Below are positions 47,397-56,649 of a stretch of DNA of 64,000 nt, piece after piece. The DNA is from Lysinibacillus contaminans. Lineage in GTDB: Bacteria > Bacillota > Bacilli > Bacillales_A > Planococcaceae. A program made the translations under genes and the position numbers. Numbering within the stretch: the first letter of the stretch is position 1; the number at the start of each line of letters is the position of its first letter. The stretch is from positions 453,303 through 517,302 of the forward strand of contig NZ_LGRV01000007.1 of the NCBI RefSeq assembly GCF_001278945.1. Direction: 5' to 3'. The notes under the pieces are model-generated. The model saw nothing but the letters and a program-made list of their open reading frames with translations. It was not told the DNA's origin and did not search any database.

Positions 47397-47546
47397 GTTT
47401 AAAGGAATGAGCTTATAGGATTTCTTAGTTATCTAGGGGAAAGTTAGAAGCACCTTAATGTATTTGTTCTTCTATAAAATGCACCGAAAATCAGCAAATT
47501 TTATGAATGACTAAAATACACTATTAAAAAATAGGTTCTTAACCGT

Positions 47547-47690
47547 AATCTGTACTTGACTCTAATATAAGTGTTGTTAGGCTTAGACGAATCCCGGGAC
47601 ACTCCTGCGGGAAAGTAAGTCAAGCAAGACCTCATAGCGAGCATGCTACTTGCCCGTGGATAGGAAGAGGGATTGGTCAGTAATCACATA
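47547..47690. repeat. Degenerate GC-rich intergenic repeat, right of roxS
   Basis: AATCTGTACTTGA is followed by CCCGGGACACTCCTGCGGGA and further pieces of the reversed Bacillaceae repeat. The rest of 47398-47790 holds no gene. Confidence 0.5.
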
Positions 47691-47722
47691 TTTTGGTATG
47701 GATTAACATATTATTTTCAAAA

Positions 47723-47768
47723 AAAAAACGGGAATGCTCACCTGTAGTAGGGAGTCATTACCGCTTCT
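47723..47768 (-). terminator. Probable terminator of spxH
   Basis: On the minus strand an imperfect stem built from CGGTAATG and CATTCCCG is followed by a run of nine T. Confidence 0.55.
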
Positions 47769-47791
47769 AGTATTATGAAAGAATAATAGCA

Positions 47792-48601
47792 TTATTTAGC
47801 ACGCCAAAGTGTGGCATGATCGGTTTGAATACGTTCAATTTTTTGTAGCAACATACGTTTTTTTAACTCGCGTTCAGCAGCTTGCTCCGTCATAGAGTAA
47901 ATAAAAGCTACTTCATTAGTTGAAAGTGTCTGATACTTCGCAAATAATTCTTCGATGCTTGGCAGTGGTTGACTTATAAGCTGAATATCTAACATTTCCT
48001 GTAATATTTCTTCGTACACTTCATAGGCATAATTGCCACCTACTTTTAACCCTTCATCTTCTATGCATTCATTGAAAAATACGATGCTGGGCACTTCATC
48101 TACTTCCATCTCACGTTTAATATATAAATCGCATTGAAAGGCGCGAGCAGCTTCTTTTGAGCCAAAATCAACTGTGAATTCAGCCATATCTAACTGCACT
48201 TCTTCTGCAATTTTTAGTAGTGTAGCATAGGAGTTTACATCTTGGTAATTTAGTAATACATATTCTTGCAACTTATTTAAATAACGAGCACCTGCGCGTT
48301 TGCCTTGTAGTTCAGCAGCTTTAATGGCAATCGAAGGTAACACTGGGTGGTTGATATCAAGCTCTATACCTGATATGCAGCCCTTTGTACGCGTACTCAA
48401 GGAGTTTAAAGAAGTAAGCTCTGTGCTAAGTACGAACCTCCAAGTAAAATAGTGATTATATTCAAGCTGTAACTTACGAAGCACCGCTTGCATACCGAAA
48501 GCTTCTGGACAAAGTGGATCTACGAAAATATACAATTCAATTGGCTTAATGGCAGTTGAAATAGCTGTCATAGGCTCTTGTAGCATTTGAACATTATTCA
48601 C
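47792..48601 (-). CDS. spxH: ClpXP adaptor SpxH (DsbA-fold)
   Basis: SpxH (YjbH) presents Spx to ClpXP and aggregates under stress to stabilise Spx. The product of about 269 residues has a DsbA-like fold: IELYIFVDPLCPEAFGMQAV for the redox site region, KAAELQGKRAGARYLN, and VPSIVFFN with a cis-proline-like Pro. The B. subtilis CPEC motif is CPEA here, so the second Cys is missing, and the N-terminal His/Cys-rich segment is also absent. GTG 48601, with GAGGGGGA 8 bases before it, overlaps the haemoglobin stop by 8 bases; an ATG at 48625 lies further in. Confidence 0.88.
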   Translation of the reverse strand: MNNVQMLQEPMTAISTAIKPIELYIFVDPLCPEAFGMQAVLRKLQLEYNHYFTWRFVLSTELTSLNSLSTRTKGCISGIELDINHPVLPSIAIKAAELQGKRAGARYLNKLQEYVLLNYQDVNSYATLLKIAEEVQLDMAEFTVDFGSKEAARAFQCDLYIKREMEVDEVPSIVFFNECIEDEGLKVGGNYAYEVYEEILQEMLDIQLISQPLPSIEELFAKYQTLSTNEVAFIYSMTEQAAERELKKRMLLQKIERIQTDHATLWRAK

Positions 48602-49001
48602 GCAATAATTCCCCCTCATCGTCATTTGAACTATTAATCATGTGATGAGCTGTTAATACTAATCGTTGATAATAAATTTCACGGAACTTACCGTCTAGGC
48701 CAATTTCGTCCATGGCTTCTGCCATGCATTCAAGCCATGCTTGAGCACGGTCAGGGGTAATAGCGAAATTCATATGACGTGCGCGCATCATAGGATGTCC
48801 ATGCTCTTCAGTAAAAAGATTTGGACCACCTAGATACTGTGTTTGAAATTGAATTTGTTTTCGGGCTGTTTCTGTCAAATCTTTTGGAAAAATCGGAATA
48901 AGATCAGGGTGAAGAGCAACTCTTTTATAAAACGCATGTATGAGTTCAGAAAGCTTCTCAGCACCAAGCTCATCATATGGAACAGTATAGTTTCTACTCA
49001 T
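48594..49001 (-). CDS. yjbI: Truncated haemoglobin (group II/O)
   Basis: The 135-residue globin has the proximal His in MMRARHMNFAITPDRAQAWLECM, a Tyr in the distal B10 position (HAFYKRV) and Trp at G8 (AQAWL), hallmarks of group II truncated haemoglobins. Such proteins handle O2, NO or peroxide. In B. subtilis yjbI and yjbH are adjacent and cotranscribed, as here. Start ATG 49001 with AGGAGCT upstream. Confidence 0.95.
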   Translation of the reverse strand: MSRNYTVPYDELGAEKLSELIHAFYKRVALHPDLIPIFPKDLTETARKQIQFQTQYLGGPNLFTEEHGHPMMRARHMNFAITPDRAQAWLECMAEAMDEIGLDGKFREIYYQRLVLTAHHMINSSNDDEGELLRE

Positions 49002-49261
49002 AATTAGGAAGCTCCTTTATCTCTTTATATGAAGTATATCGAAAAGCTGTACAACAAGGTATAAAACCTAAATGGCTTTATGTATACTTTGAATTTATTT
49101 TAAAAATAGAATGTGTATTTCTTGTGACTGTCTTCATTCTATCAACGTCTTTTCGTTTACACAAACAAAGAGCTCGCAATTAGCTTTTACTGTAAATTAA
49201 TAAAATTTACCAACAGAGGTATATTTTTTTAGAAAAAGCTGTGAGTAAAGGCATTAGCAGA

Positions 49262-50086
49262 TTAAGCTGTATAGTAATTCATCACTTTTTGTACATAATT
49301 TTGTGTTTCTTTAAATGGTGGAATTCCTCCGTACTTTGTAACGCGAGATGGACCTGCATTGTAAGCAGCGAGCGCAAGTGTAGGTTCATTATCGAATTTA
49401 TCGAGCATTTGTCGTAAATACTTGGCACCGGCCATAATGTTTTGCTCAGGATCAAAAGCATTGGATACCCCCAAATATTGGGCAGTTTTCGGCATTAGTT
49501 GCATTAAGCCTTGGGCACCGGCATGGCTGACAACTGTTGGATTGAAATTGGATTCTTGTTTCATGACTGCGGCTATTAATTTTTCAGGGACATTATGAGT
49601 AATCGATGCTTGTTTGATGATTGCTGCGTACTTGTCTGCACCAGCAAGTGATTTTTCATAAGCGGTTGTGCCGATTACATCGCCTGAAACATATGAATCT
49701 AGCTTTGTACTTGAAGAATCATTAAATTGTGAAAGTGTATCATAAACCGACGACGGTACATAGACAGCATTAGTGCCGTTGTATAGTAAAGATTGCAAAG
49801 TTTCATTATTAGCTGTTTTGGAATCACCAAGCTGATTTAAACTATTTGTTAGTCCTGCAAAATAACTAGAAAGATCTGAGGATGAAGAAAGCCCTAATAA
49901 GCTAGACATTTTTGCATTGCTAGATGTTGTAGCGTCGCTGAGTAATTCTCCAATCATATCAGAAAAAATTGAGTTACTATTGTCTGTTAGAGAGTTCGTT
50001 GATGAATCGCTTGATGAACCAAGCGTTTGAAGTGCTTGTATTTCTAGTAAAGTTCTGAGTGATTGGATATCCAAGTGATGAGTCAC
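49262..50086 (-). CDS. Lytic transglycosylase (YjbJ/CwlQ-like)
   Basis: The 274-residue product has an N-terminal Ser/Asn/Asp-rich low-complexity region (about 1-140) without a classical signal peptide and a C-terminal SLT domain (about 155-270) with catalytic Glu in MKQESNFNP, GAQGLMQLMP, and AYNAGPSRV. It cleaves glycan strands of peptidoglycan; the B. subtilis homologue CwlQ is bifunctional. Its start overlaps the CYTH gene stop by 4 bases. Confidence 0.9.
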   Translation of the reverse strand: MTHHLDIQSLRTLLEIQALQTLGSSSDSSTNSLTDNSNSIFSDMIGELLSDATTSSNAKMSSLLGLSSSSDLSSYFAGLTNSLNQLGDSKTANNETLQSLLYNGTNAVYVPSSVYDTLSQFNDSSSTKLDSYVSGDVIGTTAYEKSLAGADKYAAIIKQASITHNVPEKLIAAVMKQESNFNPTVVSHAGAQGLMQLMPKTAQYLGVSNAFDPEQNIMAGAKYLRQMLDKFDNEPTLALAAYNAGPSRVTKYGGIPPFKETQNYVQKVMNYYTA

Positions 50087-50670
50087 CCTTTCTTTGCTTG
50101 CAGCGCTTTCATGAAGCGAGCAATTTTTTTATCAGTTTTTTGTTTTTCGATACCATATTGATGTAGAAATTCGTCGAATATGATATTTCCTTTTTTTACA
50201 TCATTTGATTCATATTCTACCTCATAATCGTCGCACTGCAAATAGTAAGAATGGTCAAAGACAAGAAGCCCCTCTTTATAAGGAATTTCGACACGGTCGG
50301 TAGTCAGTGAACCAAACAAAGCTAGTTTATCGATAGCGATGTTATGTGAATCCAGTCTTTTCGCTACTTCTGGTGCAAAGAAACCTTTACCTTGTAACAT
50401 TTGCTCCGCTTGCTCAGCTGTAATTTCATCTGTGGTTTCTAAATGAGCATGCTCGGCAGATTTTTCTTTTAATGTACATTCGAAATAGCTTCCAATTTGT
50501 CGAATACGTAAACCACTTTTTAAAGATTTGAGTGAGTTTTCAGGCGTGTCGAAATAATGATTTGTTTGACGATGAATAGCATCTCTTGGGATTTGAAATT
50601 CTTGAAGTAACTGTTCGTATTGATGTTTAGTTATGAGATTTTTAAATTCGATTTCAAGTTGTTGTGCCAT
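50083..50670 (-). CDS. yjbK: CYTH-domain protein YjbK
   Basis: The 195-residue product opens with the CYTH signature QLEIEFKNLI (the E-x-E-x-K triphosphate-binding motif), followed by NHYFDTPENSLKS and GLRIRQIGSYFECTLKEK. CYTH enzymes (thiamine triphosphatase, adenylate cyclase class IV-like, tripolyphosphatase) bind triphosphates and divalent metals. ATG 50670 has AAGGTGG upstream. The natural substrate is not settled. It lies between cwlQ and yjbL as in B. subtilis. Confidence 0.88.
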   Translation of the reverse strand: MAQQLEIEFKNLITKHQYEQLLQEFQIPRDAIHRQTNHYFDTPENSLKSLKSGLRIRQIGSYFECTLKEKSAEHAHLETTDEITAEQAEQMLQGKGFFAPEVAKRLDSHNIAIDKLALFGSLTTDRVEIPYKEGLLVFDHSYYLQCDDYEVEYESNDVKKGNIIFDEFLHQYGIEKQKTDKKIARFMKALQAKKG

Positions 50671-50797
50671 GGTTACCACCTTTTTTATAATTTTTTTTCA
50701 ATTTACTTGCGCTATGCTTTTAATATTTACTGACTGCAACAAGCTATCCCATATGCTAAAATAGGAGGAAGAGTATGAACGAAAAGGGGACTCGCAT

Positions 50798-51181
50798 GTG
50801 CGTAAAATCTATACAATAGAATCATTCAGTTATGAAAATCAGCAACTTTATTTCAGTTTAAACGACAATGAGTTGAATTTACAGCTAAAACCTGCTGCAC
50901 AATTAATTGCAGATTCGGATGATTTTTCATTTATCTACTTACTAGATACAGGGGAATTTTATCAATATTTACGATTCCCACCAACAATTTGGACTGAACT
51001 TGTACATATTTTACAAACAAAGCAAAATCCAATGTTACAAGTAGGAACAGTGGTACTTGAACTTACAAATTTCTACGAAGAATTGGAAATGCTCGTGTAT
51101 AATATTGAAGGGAATTATAACTATGGGTCGGAATTTGTCCAAGCAGTGGAAAAACACTTTAAGGCGGTTCTAGCTGACTAA
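50798..51181 (+). CDS. yjbL: UPF0738 family protein YjbL
   Basis: The 127-residue cytoplasmic protein matches YjbL by size, context and the conserved region FSFIYLLDTGEFYQYLRFP. Function unknown. GTG 50798 has GAAAAGGGG upstream. It lies divergent from yjbK and upstream of the alarmone synthetase gene. Confidence 0.82.
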   Translation: MRKIYTIESFSYENQQLYFSLNDNELNLQLKPAAQLIADSDDFSFIYLLDTGEFYQYLRFPPTIWTELVHILQTKQNPMLQVGTVVLELTNFYEELEMLVYNIEGNYNYGSEFVQAVEKHFKAVLAD

Positions 51182-51241
51182 TTAGTACAGTAACGGAAGC
51201 CCTCCGTTTTATTTGTACGCCGATGTCGGGAGGTTTTAACG

Positions 51242-51913
51242 ATGGGACAATGGGAGATTTTTTTAAGTCCATACAAACAAGCTGTGGATGAATTAAAAAT
51301 AAAATTAAAAGGAATGCGTTCGCAATTTGGCATTGTCAATGCAAACTCACCAATTGAATTTGTTACAGGTCGAGTAAAGCCGCTTGCAAGCATTTACGAT
51401 AAAACATTAGAAAAGGGTTTAGCGTTTGAGCCTTCAAAGCAATTAGGTGACGAACTTGGAGATATTGCGGGCTTACGTATTATGTGCCAATTTGTGGATG
51501 ATATTGCCACAGTTTCTGAGCTAATAAGGCAACGAAAAGATATGCGTGTCGTTGAAGAACGTGACTATATTACACATAGCAAGCCGAGTGGTTACCGTTC
51601 GCATCATATGATTGTGGAATACCCAGTTGAAACGATTCAAGGTAAAAAGATGGTACTAGCAGAAATTCAAATTCGTACATTAGCAATGAATTTCTGGGCG
51701 TCAATTGAGCATTCATTAAACTATAAATATAAAGGGATGTTCCCAGAAGAGATTAAAAATCGTCTGCAAAGTGCAGCAGAGGCAGCCTTTCGTTTAGATG
51801 AAGAAATGTCTTCAATTCGCAGTGAAATCCAGGAAGCGCAAGCGTATTTCAATGAATTTAAAGAAGCCTCGAATCCTAATTTATTATCAGAGAAGGAGCG
51901 TGACGCACAATGA
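51242..51913 (+). CDS. relQ: Small alarmone synthetase RelQ (YjbM)
   Basis: Single-domain (p)ppGpp synthetase that lacks the hydrolase domain of Rel. The 223-residue product has the nucleotidyltransferase core: [68 protein letters not shown], and C-terminal helices for tetramer formation. GTG/ATG start 51242 sits 60 bases after yjbL. NAD kinase starts within the stop codon, so they are coupled. Confidence 0.95.
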   Translation: MGQWEIFLSPYKQAVDELKIKLKGMRSQFGIVNANSPIEFVTGRVKPLASIYDKTLEKGLAFEPSKQLGDELGDIAGLRIMCQFVDDIATVSELIRQRKDMRVVEERDYITHSKPSGYRSHHMIVEYPVETIQGKKMVLAEIQIRTLAMNFWASIEHSLNYKYKGMFPEEIKNRLQSAAEAAFRLDEEMSSIRSEIQEAQAYFNEFKEASNPNLLSEKERDAQ

Positions 51914-52704
51914 AATTTTCCATTCAATCACGTAGAGATGAACAATCGAACGAATTAATGGAGCTAGCAAAAACGTATTTACAGGATTTTGGGTTAACAT
52001 ATGATGAAGAATGTCCAGAAATCGTCGTATCGATAGGAGGAGATGGTACGTTACTACATGCCTTCCACCGCTATTTACATCTCCTTGACCAAGTTGCCTT
52101 TGTTGGTATTCATACCGGGCATTTAGGGTTTTATGCGGACTGGAAGCCTTCGGAATTGGAAAAGCTTGTTTTGTCGATTGCAAAAAAAGACTTTAATGTT
52201 GTGGAATACCCACTATTAGAAGTAAAGGTAGAGCATCATAATACCGAATCCAATACGTATCTCGCTTTAAACGAAGCAACTGTAAAATCGCCAGATGTAA
52301 CGCTTGTAATGGATGTTGAATTAAACGGCAATCAGTTCGAACGCTTCCGCGGTGATGGACTTTGTGTATCAACGCCATCTGGCAGTACTGCATATAACAA
52401 AGCACTTGGTGGTGCCATTATTCACCCAACTTTAGCTGCATTGCAAATAACGGAAATAGCTTCGATCAATAACCGTGTGTTTCGAACAGTTGGATCGCCA
52501 CTTATCTTGCCTGCACATCATCACTGTGTGCTACGACCAGTAAACGATCAAAACTTTACTATGACTGTCGACCATCTTCAAGTAACAGAAAAAAATGTGA
52601 AATCTATTTCCTTTAATGTAGCTAATGAAAAGGTACGTTTTGCACGTTTCCGGCCATTCCCGTTCTGGGAACGCGTGCATGAATCCTTCGTAGCAAATGA
52701 GTAA
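51910..52704 (+). CDS. nadK: NAD kinase
   Basis: Makes NADP from NAD and ATP. The 264-residue product has the GGDGT motif in [12 protein letters not shown], the NE/D motif in LNEATVK, and the glycine-rich conserved motif II ([23 protein letters not shown], split in evidence only). ATG overlaps the relQ stop by 4 bases and its own stop overlaps rluD. Confidence 0.96.
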   Translation: MKFSIQSRRDEQSNELMELAKTYLQDFGLTYDEECPEIVVSIGGDGTLLHAFHRYLHLLDQVAFVGIHTGHLGFYADWKPSELEKLVLSIAKKDFNVVEYPLLEVKVEHHNTESNTYLALNEATVKSPDVTLVMDVELNGNQFERFRGDGLCVSTPSGSTAYNKALGGAIIHPTLAALQITEIASINNRVFRTVGSPLILPAHHHCVLRPVNDQNFTMTVDHLQVTEKNVKSISFNVANEKVRFARFRPFPFWERVHESFVANE

Positions 52705-53605
52705 AATGGATCAACGGTTTACACTACGATTTACGGCAACGAAAGAAGGGCAATTGCTACGTGAGGCATTAAGTGAATGGCGTATATCCAAGCGTGCCTT
52801 AACAGCTATTAAATTCGAAGGTGGTTTACTGACAGTTAATGGTCTGGAACGAAATGTGCGGCATCCATTACAAATCGGTGATATAGTCGAAGTCAAATTT
52901 CCACCTGAAGAAAAAAGTGAAGGACTTGTTGTCGAATATGGCTTGCTTCGTATTATATACGAGGATGAAGCGATTTTAGTGCTTGATAAGCCAGCTCATC
53001 AAAGCACGATCCCTTCACGTGAGCATCCAACACAAAGTATTGCAAATAATGTATGTGGCTATTTTGAGCAGCAAGGTTTAGCTTCGACTGTTCATGTGGT
53101 GACAAGACTAGATCGTGATACATCGGGATTACTTTGTATTGCCAAGCATGCACATATTCATCATTTAACAGGACTCGCACAGCGCGGCGGAGAAATTTCT
53201 CGGGAATATGAAGCAATTGTTCATGGACATGTTGTTTTGGATAAACAATCGATCATTGCACCTATCGGACGTAAGGAAACGAGTATAATTGAGCGAGAGG
53301 TTCGGGAAGATGGACAATTTGCACATACTGATGTCAAGGTACTTAGTCGTTTTAACATTCAAGGTGAGCCAATGTCACATGTTCGCTTGAAGCTATATAC
53401 AGGGCGCACACATCAAATTCGTGTACATATGGTACATCTAGGGCATTCACTTGTTGGGGATGAATTATATGGCGGTAGCCGGATGTACATCAATCGACAA
53501 GCACTACACTGTGTATCTTTGCAAATGCTTCATCCATTAAGTGGTGAATATTTACAATTTTCAAGTCCGTTAATGGATGATATGCAACGTTTATTAAACA
53601 ATTGA
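52697..53605 (+). CDS. rluD: RluA/RluD-family pseudouridine synthase
   Basis: Isomerises uridine to pseudouridine in rRNA. The 302-residue product has an S4-like N-terminal part, the catalytic Asp motif [11 protein letters not shown], and the C-terminal [10 protein letters not shown]. It starts inside the end of nadK (8-base overlap; an ATG 9 bases inside is also possible). Homologue of B. subtilis YjbO. Exact target positions cannot be assigned. Confidence 0.93.
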   Translation: MSKMDQRFTLRFTATKEGQLLREALSEWRISKRALTAIKFEGGLLTVNGLERNVRHPLQIGDIVEVKFPPEEKSEGLVVEYGLLRIIYEDEAILVLDKPAHQSTIPSREHPTQSIANNVCGYFEQQGLASTVHVVTRLDRDTSGLLCIAKHAHIHHLTGLAQRGGEISREYEAIVHGHVVLDKQSIIAPIGRKETSIIEREVREDGQFAHTDVKVLSRFNIQGEPMSHVRLKLYTGRTHQIRVHMVHLGHSLVGDELYGGSRMYINRQALHCVSLQMLHPLSGEYLQFSSPLMDDMQRLLNN

Positions 53606-53607
53606 AG

Positions 53608-53642
53608 GAGAGATGTTCGTGTAAACCGAGCATCTCTTTATT
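53608..53642 (+). terminator. Terminator after rluD
   Basis: AGAGATGTTCG pairs with CGAGCATCTCT (one G-U) around TGTAAAC, followed by TTTATT. Confidence 0.88.
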
Positions 53643-53773
53643 GTTTTCAATAGTGTTTTAACGGAAAATTAGACGAGTGTAGGGTATAGTAAAGTAAAAG
53701 GTGTGTCTAATCAATTATGTCGATTAATTTTATGTGAACTTTTATGAGAGTTTGTTCAAAGAACCTGTTGATT

Positions 53774-53850
53774 TCCGTTGCAGGTGGACGCTTTCCAGGG
53801 GGCGAGCCTTTAGCTGCTTCGTCGCTTTCGCGCAGAGAATATTTGCTGAA
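53774..53850. repeat. Partial GC-rich intergenic repeat
   Basis: GTTGATTTCCGTTGCAGG, GGACGCTTTCCAGGGGGCGA and CTGCTTCGTCGCTTTCGC are the left half of the Bacillaceae repeat; the right half is missing. The rest of 53643-53960 has no gene and no recognised magnesium riboswitch. Confidence 0.6.
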
Positions 53851-53960
53851 TGAAAATAAAAAGAGTTTGCAGAAACAGTAGGTGCGCACTATTATATAAA
53901 AGGTAGATTTACGCGGTAGTACGTAAATTTTAATTTAATGCTCGGAAGGAGGGGACAAGC

Positions 53961-55337
53961 ATGATAGAGGAAAGAAATGAAAAGGATGAAGTACAATTCG
54001 ACGAGGCACATTTACGAGAGATGCTCGTAGCACATGATATTGACGCATTTCGCAATGAGTTTTTAGAGCTCCATCCATATGATCAGGCAACGTTTTATGA
54101 AAAGGTGGAGCCTGACATAAGGAAAATAATCTATACGTTCTTGTCTCCAACAGAAATGGCTGACATTTTCGAGGCAATTGAAATAGACGATAGTGAGTAT
54201 AAAGAATTTTTAAATGAGATGGATACAGCTTATGGGGCAGAAATGTTATCACAAATGTATGCCGATGATGCTGCTGATGTTTTAAATGAATTAGATACAG
54301 AACAACGTGAAAGTTATTTAGAAATGATGGACGTTGAAACAGCTGACGAAATTAATGAGCTGTTAAGTTATGCTGAGTACACTGCAGGTTCGATTATGAC
54401 GACGGAATATGTTGCCATTCCAGAAAATTCTACAGTGCGCTCAGCAATGGCGATTTTACGTAAGGAAGCACCCAATGCTGAAACAATTTATTATATTTTC
54501 GTGGTCGATGAAAAACATCGTCTAACAGGTGTTATTTCATTACGTGATTTAATTATTGCCGATGAGGATACGCTCATTCGTTCAATTATGAATGAACGTG
54601 TTGTTATGGTCCATGCGGGCGATGACCAAGAAGAAGTCGCACAAATTATGAAAGACTATAACTTCTTGGCAACACCAGTAATCGATAACACAGGTGAATT
54701 ACTAGGGATTATAACGGTCGATGATATTATCGACGTTATTGACGACGAGGCATCGGAGGACTACTCAAAATTAGCGGGTATTTCCGATATGGATACATTT
54801 GATACAAGTCCGTGGCAAGCAGCTAAAAAACGTTTGCCGTGGCTCGTGATTTTATTGTTTTTAGGAATGCTTACAGCGAATTTAATGGGGCAATTTGAGG
54901 ATACGCTAGATAAAGTGGCATTACTTGCAGTATTTATACCACTCATTTCAGGTACTTCAGGAAATAGTGGTACACAGGCGCTAGCCGTAGCCATTCGTGG
55001 GCTTGCAACGGGGGATGTCGAAGAGCATAGCAAGGTTAAGTTACTCATTCGCGAAGCGGGCACTGGCCTAATGACAGGTATTGTGTGTGGCATCATAGTG
55101 ATTGGCATTGTTTATGTTTGGAAACATGAGCTTATTCTTGGCATGCTTGTAGGTGCTGCTATCTGTGGTTCTATTTTAGTGGCAACACTTGCGGGCTCAT
55201 TCATTCCATTACTTATGCACCGTTTGAAAATTGACCCTGCTGTAGCATCTGGCCCTTTTATTACGACATTAAACGATATTACGAGTATTTTAATTTATTT
55301 AGGCTTGGCAACTATATTTCTTAGCCAAATAGGTTGA
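53961..55337 (+). CDS. mgtE: Magnesium transporter MgtE
   Basis: Mg2+-gated channel. The 458-residue product has the N-terminal superhelical domain with the acidic Mg-sensing residues (EMLSQMYADDAADVLNEL), two CBS domains (MTTEYVAIPENSTVRSAMAIL; NERVVMVHAGDDQEEVAQIM) and five C-terminal membrane helices with the conserved PLISGTSGNSGTQ pore motif. GGAGGGG lies before ATG 53961. I looked for a ykoK-type riboswitch upstream and saw none. Confidence 0.96.
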   Translation: MIEERNEKDEVQFDEAHLREMLVAHDIDAFRNEFLELHPYDQATFYEKVEPDIRKIIYTFLSPTEMADIFEAIEIDDSEYKEFLNEMDTAYGAEMLSQMYADDAADVLNELDTEQRESYLEMMDVETADEINELLSYAEYTAGSIMTTEYVAIPENSTVRSAMAILRKEAPNAETIYYIFVVDEKHRLTGVISLRDLIIADEDTLIRSIMNERVVMVHAGDDQEEVAQIMKDYNFLATPVIDNTGELLGIITVDDIIDVIDDEASEDYSKLAGISDMDTFDTSPWQAAKKRLPWLVILLFLGMLTANLMGQFEDTLDKVALLAVFIPLISGTSGNSGTQALAVAIRGLATGDVEEHSKVKLLIREAGTGLMTGIVCGIIVIGIVYVWKHELILGMLVGAAICGSILVATLAGSFIPLLMHRLKIDPAVASGPFITTLNDITSILIYLGLATIFLSQIG

Positions 55338-55388
55338 GCACCATAATTCTCTCTTTTGCATATCGTAGGGAAAAAGGGAGTGAAAATT

Positions 55389-55784
55389 GTGGAGCATGAG
55401 CCTCTATTATTTATTAAATCACCGTCTTATTATTTAGATATTCCTAAGTCATTAGAAGAGGATGATATGGAAGAAAGTACATCTGTATTTGTAAAAGACA
55501 GTTATGTAAATGAGTCGAAAAATGTGCAAATACATGAACAGAGTGATGAGCCAATAAATGAGTATTTACTGAAACAGCTACAATTTTTAGAGAAGCCATT
55601 TCGACAAAGAGTGTATCAACCATTATTAGTATGTTTAAAAGATGGAAGAAAGTTAGCGGGAACTGCATCAGATGTACAGAATGATTCATTATTGCTTACT
55701 TCTGTAGAATTACAAACACAGGAAACTATTCATATTGAAGATGTTCAACAAATCTTATGGCGAGGAAAAAAATTGCCAATATGA
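55389..55784 (+). CDS. cotO: CotO-like spore coat protein
   Basis: The 131-residue product starts with a CotO-like EHEPLLFIKSPSYY and ends in a compact beta-rich domain (LKQLQFLEKPFRQRVYQPL, then a region ending in IHIEDVQQILW). B. subtilis CotO (YjbX) is longer (227 aa) and directs assembly of the outer coat; it lies near cotZ, as here. GTG 55389 with GGGAGTG upstream is chosen over earlier in-frame starts. The call rests on termini and context, so moderate. Confidence 0.65.
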   Translation: MEHEPLLFIKSPSYYLDIPKSLEEDDMEESTSVFVKDSYVNESKNVQIHEQSDEPINEYLLKQLQFLEKPFRQRVYQPLLVCLKDGRKLAGTASDVQNDSLLLTSVELQTQETIHIEDVQQILWRGKKLPI

Positions 55785-55927
55785 GAACAAACGTTAAAGT
55801 GCTCTGTCATCCACTACTTTTGCCTGATGGAGCAGACCTTGACCTCGAGGAAGTAGAACTTTTACCTATTCTACAACTATGCCCTAGTTTATCTACAACT
55901 AGAAAAACTATAATTTCTTTCATGATA

Positions 55928-55972
55928 AAAAAAGCGTACAGCAGAAGATGCTGTACGTTTTTCTTTTTGTTT
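55928..55972. terminator. Bidirectional terminator between cotO and cotZ
   Basis: AAAAGCGTACAGC pairs with GCTGTACGTTTTT around AGAAGAT; A-run and T-run on the two sides. Confidence 0.92.
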
Positions 55973-55999
55973 TTTGTAGTGTGTCAAAGGAGAAAGTGA

Positions 56000-56512
56000 T
56001 TAATTACAAATATTTAAATCAACGTCTGCGATACATTGTACTGCGCAGAAGCAAGATAAATCGACCGTAATGCAACTTTCTGTAGACTGCCAATGTTTAA
56101 CGTCGCAGAGTTTGCCCATATCGATACAGCAACCATCATCGCCTAATAAATCCACAGTTTTGTGATGATGATCCTCTGGTTCTAAAACACGTAGAGTAGC
56201 GCAGCAATCATCAAACATATCCTCTACTCTGAAAAATACTGAAGTACAAAAATCTGATTCTCCGTGTTTTGTTTTAAAGAATGCTTTGAACGGAGAGCCA
56301 TCATTTGTGAGCAACATAAATACACGAGTATCTGCATGATTTCGAGACGGACTCATTATCCCACCAAGTGGCTCTAAGAAACAGTTAGCTGTACATGGTG
56401 AACACTCATCACGTACGGCTTGATTTTGAATGTCAAGAATGGCACGAACTACGTCACAAACGCAACCTGAATTTCTTGACCCATTAGGGTTTGTTGTTTT
56501 ACCACAACCCAT
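56000..56512 (-). CDS. cotZ: CotY/CotZ family outer spore coat protein
   Basis: Cysteine-rich protein that self-assembles into the spore crust or exosporium base layer. The 170-residue product has 18 or so cysteines, including CVCDVVRAIL at the N-terminus, CSPCTANCF, and DDCCATLRVL; VFMLLTNDGSPFKAFF is a family stretch. GGAGAGGTGG precedes ATG 56512. It is expected to be made in the mother cell, and a sigma-K-type -10 lies upstream. Confidence 0.93.
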   Translation of the reverse strand: MGCGKTTNPNGSRNSGCVCDVVRAILDIQNQAVRDECSPCTANCFLEPLGGIMSPSRNHADTRVFMLLTNDGSPFKAFFKTKHGESDFCTSVFFRVEDMFDDCCATLRVLEPEDHHHKTVDLLGDDGCCIDMGKLCDVKHWQSTESCITVDLSCFCAVQCIADVDLNICN

Positions 56513-56544
56513 TTTTTTTCACCACCTCTCCTTGTTACTACTTC

Positions 56545-56553
56545 TACAATATG
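56545..56553 (-). promoter_or_regulatory. Sigma-K-type -10 of cotZ
   Basis: CATATTGTA on the minus strand fits the sigma-K -10 CATANNNTA. A clear AC -35 was not found, so support is partial. Confidence 0.5.
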
Positions 56554-56596
56554 TGTTTTTCAAATCGGGAATCGGGCTTTTGCGTATATGGACGAA

Positions 56597-56627
56597 TGAA
56601 TAGTTTTTTTTATGTATGGTGAAACTG
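56597..56627 (+). promoter_or_regulatory. Forespore-type promoter of the spoVA operon
   Basis: TGAATA (56597-56602), then 15 bases, then GGTGAAACTG (56618-56627), which fits the sigma-F -10 GGNRANANTR exactly. The -35 looks more like sigma-G. Either would place expression in the forespore. Confidence 0.5.
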
Positions 56628-56649
56628 TGAAGAAAAGGAGGGTGAGCGT

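Larger units (their letters stand above)
47281..47397 (+). ncRNA. roxS: RoxS/RsaE regulatory RNA
   Basis: A 117-base non-coding gene between pepF and spxH, the same place as RsaE/RoxS in Staphylococcus and Bacillus. It carries the family's two C-rich seed motifs: ACCCCTTTGTTTG (CCCC at 47310-47313) and CTCCCATCCCCTTTG (47335-47348). It ends in a strong terminator. RoxS base-pairs through these C-rich stretches with Shine-Dalgarno regions of central-metabolism mRNAs and is linked to NO, redox and NADH signals through ResD/SrrA, Rex and related regulators. The 5' end is the palindrome TGTGAAATAAATCACA. I recognised it from memory of the family; a covariance-model search would confirm. Confidence 0.88.

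Noticed and set aside
53643..53960. Magnesium riboswitch before mgtE
   Set aside because: No ykoK- or mgtA-type conserved core was found; the region holds a repeat fragment and AT-rich DNA.
55757..55999. 80-codon open frame after cotO
   Set aside because: It runs through the cotO-cotZ terminator and shows no protein-like composition.
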